Assembly: GCA_020636045.1 (NCBI GenBank)
Contig: JACJYP010000014.1
Span: 1 to 64,000 of the forward strand
Source: Lewinellaceae bacterium
GTDB taxonomy: Bacteria > Bacteroidota > Bacteroidia > Chitinophagales > Saprospiraceae
DNA length: 64,000 nt
Direction of reading: 5' to 3'
Made by a program: the position numbers and the translations under genes. The notes beneath the pieces are model-generated. The model was not told the origin of the DNA, made no database searches, and saw nothing but the letters and a program-made list of their open reading frames with translations. Shown piece after piece: positions 60,438-64,000 of the stretch (position 1 is the stretch's first letter; every line of letters starts with the position of its first letter).

Positions 60438-62429
60438 ATGGCAAAGAAAAAAAAGCCCGACCCCGTCCGCACTACCGAGCCCCGATTGGCAGAAAAGTCG
60501 CCGACAAGCGCTCCCGGATGGCTTGAGCGCAACTGGATCCCTGAATTGATCCTCGTTGCCGCAGCGATACTCGTATATATGTCTTCTCTCGACAACGGGT
60601 TTGTATTCTTTGACGATGACAAGGCCATCCTGTACAATAAAACCCTGCAAAACCCTTCGTTGAGCGGCTTCTTTTCGGGGCAAAACCTCGGGATGTACGC
60701 TCCGCTGAGCTGGATCGCTTACTGGCTCGGGCAGAACATTTCCGGACAGGAAGCCTGGGGGTATCACGCCCTCGGGTTGGTGTTGCATGCGCTGAATGCC
60801 GTGCTTGCTTTTATTTTCCTGTTCAGGCTGACCGGCCTGCGAAAAGCCGCCTTTTTTGCGGCGCTGCTGTTTGCCGTTCACCCGGTGCAGGTAGAAGCAG
60901 TAAGCTGGGCGGCAGCACTTAGTACGGTTTTGTTCTCTACTTTTTATTTGTCAGCCTTACTGGCCTATTTGAAATGGCGGCGCTCCCCCACCCCTTTATG
61001 GTTGGCGGCATCCCTGTTGTTTTTCGCAGCTGCCTGCCTTTCCAAATCGGCTGCGGTCACCGTGCCGCTGGTATTGGTTGCAGTTGATTTTTATTTGGAC
61101 AAAAAACTGTTGCGGAAATTCTGGCTGAGTAAAATCCCATTCTTTTTATTGTCTTTTGTTTTTGGACTCTACACTTTCTCGACCCGCGCACAGGAAGGCC
61201 ACGACATCGAGGCGACATCTGCTGTATTCAGCGCGTTCGACCGTTTTCTGATGGTCAGCCAGACCCTGCTCTTCTACCCCGTCAAATTGCTTTTGCCTTT
61301 AGGGTTCTCCGTATCGTATCCGTTTGTAAAAATGGAAGGCGTCTGGCCCTGGACATATTATGCCGCGCCGGTCGCACTGCTAATACTCGGCATTCTGATC
61401 TGGAAAAACTGGCGCAATCAGCCGGAATACCTGTTTGCCATTGCATTATACTTCCTTCCCCTGACGGTTATGTTGCCATTCCGCACGGTAGGCAGTTTTG
61501 AACTACGCTCTGATCGTTACGTATACCTGTCCTGTCTGGGCCTCTTTTTTCTTGCCGCCCTTTTGCTGGACAAGATCAAGCCGGCCGTCTCAAATACCAT
61601 ACTTGCAGCAGCAGCTGTAGTCCTCGGATTCCTCGCCTTCCGCCAAACAAGCGTATGGAAGGACGGGGTCGCGCTTTTCAAAAACTGTGCGGACAAAACG
61701 CCCGAGTCATCGCTTTGCCAATGCAACCTGGCATACAATCAATTGATCAGCCTTGATTTCGACGGCGCGATTTACCACTATTCCGAAGCCCTGAAATACG
61801 ATCCGGGCACAATAGAAGCCTACAACGGGCGCGGGCAGGCGTATCTGCAGCAACGGCAAATCCCGCAGGCCCTCGAAGACTTCAACCAGGCGATCGCTGC
61901 GGGCATCGTCACGCCCAAATTGTACCTCAACAGGGGCAAATGCCTTGTCATGCTCAACCGCCCGCAGGAGGCGATCCCCGACCTGACAAGAAGCATAGAA
62001 CTGGAGCCCAAATCCGCCGAAACCTTCTACTTCCGCGCAAATGCCCGCGACAAAACGGGAGACCTGAACGGCGCGCTGGAAGATTATAGCCAGGCGAACC
62101 GTCTGCGGCCCGGCTATGTGGAGGCGCTGGTCAATCGTGGTATCCTGATGTACGAGGCTGGGCGCTTCGAAGAAGCGGCAGCCGATTACACGGCAGCGCT
62201 GGGCGCTTCCACCGGGAACGTGCACCCTATGATCCTGGTCAACCGCGCCAATGCATACCTGCAAATTGCCGAGTATGCCAAGGCGCTGGAGGACGCTTCC
62301 CGTGCCATCGATCTCAATCCTCAGTATGGCAGGGCCTATCACACCCGCGGAGCAATCTACCTGAAGATGGGGCAACAGGGCAAAGCACAGGCAGACCTGG
62401 TGAAAGCACAGCAAATCCAGCCGAAATAG
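60438..62429 (+). CDS. TMTC-like membrane protein with C-terminal TPR repeats
   Basis: The 663-residue product has a Lys-rich start and about ten membrane segments (residues 33-410). The N-terminal loop holds FVFFDDDKAILYNKTLQNPS with an acidic motif. A HPVQVEAVSWAAALSTVLF stretch like that of eukaryotic TMTC proteins follows, and at least six TPR repeats (about 435-660: YEAGRFEEAAADYTAAL pattern). TMTC and related GT-C proteins transfer mannose or other sugars from lipid carriers onto proteins. Bacteroidota have many uncharacterised relatives. It follows mtgA by 25 bases. The role as a glycosyltransferase is inference. Confidence 0.82.
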   Translation: MAKKKKPDPVRTTEPRLAEKSPTSAPGWLERNWIPELILVAAAILVYMSSLDNGFVFFDDDKAILYNKTLQNPSLSGFFSGQNLGMYAPLSWIAYWLGQNISGQEAWGYHALGLVLHALNAVLAFIFLFRLTGLRKAAFFAALLFAVHPVQVEAVSWAAALSTVLFSTFYLSALLAYLKWRRSPTPLWLAASLLFFAAACLSKSAAVTVPLVLVAVDFYLDKKLLRKFWLSKIPFFLLSFVFGLYTFSTRAQEGHDIEATSAVFSAFDRFLMVSQTLLFYPVKLLLPLGFSVSYPFVKMEGVWPWTYYAAPVALLILGILIWKNWRNQPEYLFAIALYFLPLTVMLPFRTVGSFELRSDRYVYLSCLGLFFLAALLLDKIKPAVSNTILAAAAVVLGFLAFRQTSVWKDGVALFKNCADKTPESSLCQCNLAYNQLISLDFDGAIYHYSEALKYDPGTIEAYNGRGQAYLQQRQIPQALEDFNQAIAAGIVTPKLYLNRGKCLVMLNRPQEAIPDLTRSIELEPKSAETFYFRANARDKTGDLNGALEDYSQANRLRPGYVEALVNRGILMYEAGRFEEAAADYTAALGASTGNVHPMILVNRANAYLQIAEYAKALEDASRAIDLNPQYGRAYHTRGAIYLKMGQQGKAQADLVKAQQIQPK

Positions 62430-62474
62430 TCCTGAACGGTTTGTTAACCAAACTGCGAATGCGCGCTGCGGTCT

Positions 62475-62482
62475 TATTTTTG
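62475..62482 (+). promoter_or_regulatory. Candidate -7 promoter element for the amidohydrolase gene
   Basis: TATTTTTGC matches TAnnTTTG plus C, about 120 bases before the ATG at 62602, leaving a longish leader. Confidence 0.35.
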
Positions 62483-62601
62483 CGGCTCATTTTTATTCAA
62501 AAATCTGCGCAACGATACCACCAGCGTTACAAAACCGGCCCGATTGCCGGCTACACAGGTGCCTTGCGCTAAAAAACCCGACAATGTTCAGCTCGACTGT
62601 T

Positions 62602-63834
62602 ATGAAAAAAATCTTACCCGCACTTTTGGTCTTTGTGTTTTTCGGTTCTGCTCTTCCGGCCCAATCATATGAATTCAAAAACGGGAACTGGTACAACGGT
62701 GAAGGCTTCAACAAAGGCACATGGTACGTTACGAACGGCGTATTCAGCAAAAAAGCGCCGGCCAGGATCGATTCGGTGATCGATCTCGAAGGCTACTGGG
62801 TCGTTCCACCTATGGGCGATGCCCATTGTTCCAGCGTCGCTGATAACCCTTCGGCCGCAAATACCCTCAAAATGTACCTTGAAGAAGGCACTTTTTATCT
62901 TCAGATCCTCTCCAATACGCTTGAAGGCCGTCAAAAGGCGCAGGAGTTGCTGAACAAGCCCAACACACCGGACGCCGTATTTGCAAACGGCGGCATCACC
63001 TGCACCCTCGGCTACCCATTTTCAAAATACGAAGCGCCGGCGCAGGGCATCCGCAACCCTCAGGCGATCGCGGAGCGGTACGATTTCATCCGGGAGCAGC
63101 GCACGATGCTGGGCGACGGCTACTGGTTTTTCGATAAAAAGGACGAAGTAAAAAAGAACTGGAATAAGGTCATGGAGCACAAGCCAGACCTCATTTCGAT
63201 CTACCTGCTGGACAGCCAGAACGGCGGTGGCAAGGAAGGGAAAGGACTGGACCCCGACGTGGCAAAGGCAGTTGTGAAAAAGGCACACCGCTCCGGATTG
63301 CGGGTGTACGCGCATGTGGAAACTGCCGATGATCTGCGATTGGCGGTCAAGATCGGTGTGGACGGGATCGCCAACCTGCCCGGCTGCGACTGGGATGGCA
63401 GCGGTGACGTTAAAAAATTCGAACTGACCGATTCCGACCTGAAGCAACTGGCGAAAAAGAAGATCGCGGTTGCGACGCTCTTCGCCCACGGTCAAATGGC
63501 CGGTGGCCAGCAAAAAATAAAAGACTTCCACGCACAAACCCTGAAACGCCTGTTTGAAAAAGGGGTAAACGTGGTGCTGGGTTCTGACGATGTGCAACGC
63601 ACCACCCGTGGCGAACTAAACTACTGGTATACATTGGGCTATATCGAATATCCGAAAGTCCTCAAAGTGCTGTGCGAAAACACTCCGCGCGCCATTTATC
63701 CCAAGCGGAAGATCGGACGCATCGATGACGGATACGAGGCCAGTTTCCTGGTGTTGAACGACAACCCCGTCAATAATATCCTGAAATTAAGGGTGGCGGC
63801 ATTCAAAATGAAAAACGGAAAGTTCCTGAAATAA
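62602..63834 (+). CDS. Secreted amidohydrolase-family protein with degenerate metal ligands
   Basis: The product is 410 residues from the ATG at 62602 (MKKILPALLVFVFFGSALPAQ), which gives a signal peptide; the ATG at 62584 adds six residues. The fold is amidohydrolase: a start strand VVPPMGDAHCSS, a barrel core with VYAHVETADDLRLAVKIGVDG, the VVLGSDD motif and IGRIDDGYEASFLVL at the end. The usual metal-binding HxH is H75-C76-S77. The carbamyl-Lys position reads DLISIY, and the late His of GIAHLPG-type motifs is Asn258. His238 and Asp329 remain. Metal binding and catalysis are therefore doubtful. It is followed by a strong terminator. Confidence 0.8.
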   Translation: MKKILPALLVFVFFGSALPAQSYEFKNGNWYNGEGFNKGTWYVTNGVFSKKAPARIDSVIDLEGYWVVPPMGDAHCSSVADNPSAANTLKMYLEEGTFYLQILSNTLEGRQKAQELLNKPNTPDAVFANGGITCTLGYPFSKYEAPAQGIRNPQAIAERYDFIREQRTMLGDGYWFFDKKDEVKKNWNKVMEHKPDLISIYLLDSQNGGGKEGKGLDPDVAKAVVKKAHRSGLRVYAHVETADDLRLAVKIGVDGIANLPGCDWDGSGDVKKFELTDSDLKQLAKKKIAVATLFAHGQMAGGQQKIKDFHAQTLKRLFEKGVNVVLGSDDVQRTTRGELNYWYTLGYIEYPKVLKVLCENTPRAIYPKRKIGRIDDGYEASFLVLNDNPVNNILKLRVAAFKMKNGKFLK

Positions 63835-63841
63835 ACACAGG

Positions 63842-63872
63842 GCCCCGGCTTGCCAGCCGGGGCTTCTTTTTT
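63842..63872 (+). terminator. Intrinsic terminator after the amidohydrolase gene
   Basis: GCCCCGGCT (63842-63850) pairs with AGCCGGGGC (63855-63863), loop TGCC, followed by TTCTTTTTT. The remaining bases to the window end show no convincing gene. Confidence 0.85.
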
Positions 63873-64000
63873 ACATGGTCGATTGGTTATAATGATGCGA
63901 AGCAAACAGTAGGCAGAGGCTGTCAGCAGTCGTAACAGGATTTGGGCTAAAGGAAAAGGAGCGCATTTTACGCAGCAATTCGGACCAATGAACACTGCCA

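Noticed and set aside
63696..63995. Minus-strand open frame at the right end
   Set aside because: It overlaps the amidohydrolase 3' end and its terminator in antisense and has no features of a gene.

Overview
The window looks like a chromosomal segment of a member of the phylum Bacteroidota, possibly a Saprospiria/Chitinophagia-type organism (phylum likely, class only a guess). The evidence is type IX secretion (T9SS) C-terminal sorting domains on several secreted proteins, a gliding-type (CHU_C) C-terminus, two PorP/SprF-family proteins, a PorE-like TPR/PD40/OmpA protein, sigma/anti-sigma/DUF4252 genes, and at least a dozen TAnnTTTG(C) promoter boxes in the right places. Most genes are moderately GC-rich. 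The NACHT gene at the left end is visibly more AT-rich. I see no tRNA, rRNA, CRISPR array or complete insertion sequence.

Layout. 0.3-1.4 kb: a secreted T9SS protein and a broken secreted ORF. 1.5-4.3 kb: an NLR-like NACHT NTPase ending in 21 almost identical pentapeptide repeats, a candidate defence or signalling gene. 4.4-4.9 kb: a small secreted NTF2-like protein. 5.4-9.0 kb: the methionine operon metY-metX-hom, behind a leader with a strong terminator hairpin. 9.1-15.6 kb: three secreted proteins, including a 1496-residue repeat protein with an S74 autoprocessing domain and a CHU_C protein. 15.6-19.2 kb (minus): PorP/SprF, a PorE-like protein and a DUF1573 domain that has no ATG and sits across a slippery run from the PorE-like gene. 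19.4-25.1 kb (minus): a five-gene run of beta-phosphoglucomutase (nucleophile Asp replaced by Asn), lipoprotein, GH13 amylase, potassium transporter and GT9 glycosyltransferase. 25.2-28.1 kb: a membrane pentapeptide-repeat protein and histidine ammonia-lyase.

28.4-30.4 kb: two OmpH/Skp chaperones and glutamate racemase. 30.4-34.2 kb: a second PorP/SprF protein, an OPT transporter and a Cys-rich orphan. 34.4-36.9 kb: a fused E1 2-oxoacid dehydrogenase. 37.1-40.1 kb: a DksA/TraR-type regulator and an ECF sigma/anti-sigma/DUF4252/DUF4252 operon. 40.2-42.8 kb: ClpC. 43.2-46.2 kb: a STAS protein and PEP carboxylase. 46.4-48.1 kb: an arginyl-transferase-like protein and a coiled-coil membrane protein. 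48.3-51.2 kb: a tight four-gene candidate sulfur-oxidation operon (rhodanese, TsdA-like di-haem cytochrome, fatty-acid hydroxylase-family membrane protein, DsrE). 51.3-53.4 kb: a second fused E1. 53.4-59.0 kb: an outer-membrane barrel receptor and a 1002-residue secreted sugar-dehydrogenase-like protein. 59.3-63.8 kb: a histone H1-like peptide, MtgA transglycosylase, a TMTC-like TPR membrane protein and a degenerate secreted amidohydrolase.

The points most worth a second look are the possible -1 frameshift fusion at 15.98 kb, the NACHT-pentapeptide gene, the sulfur operon, and two enzymes with key catalytic residues replaced (beta-PGM Asn14; amidohydrolase Ser77/Asn258).
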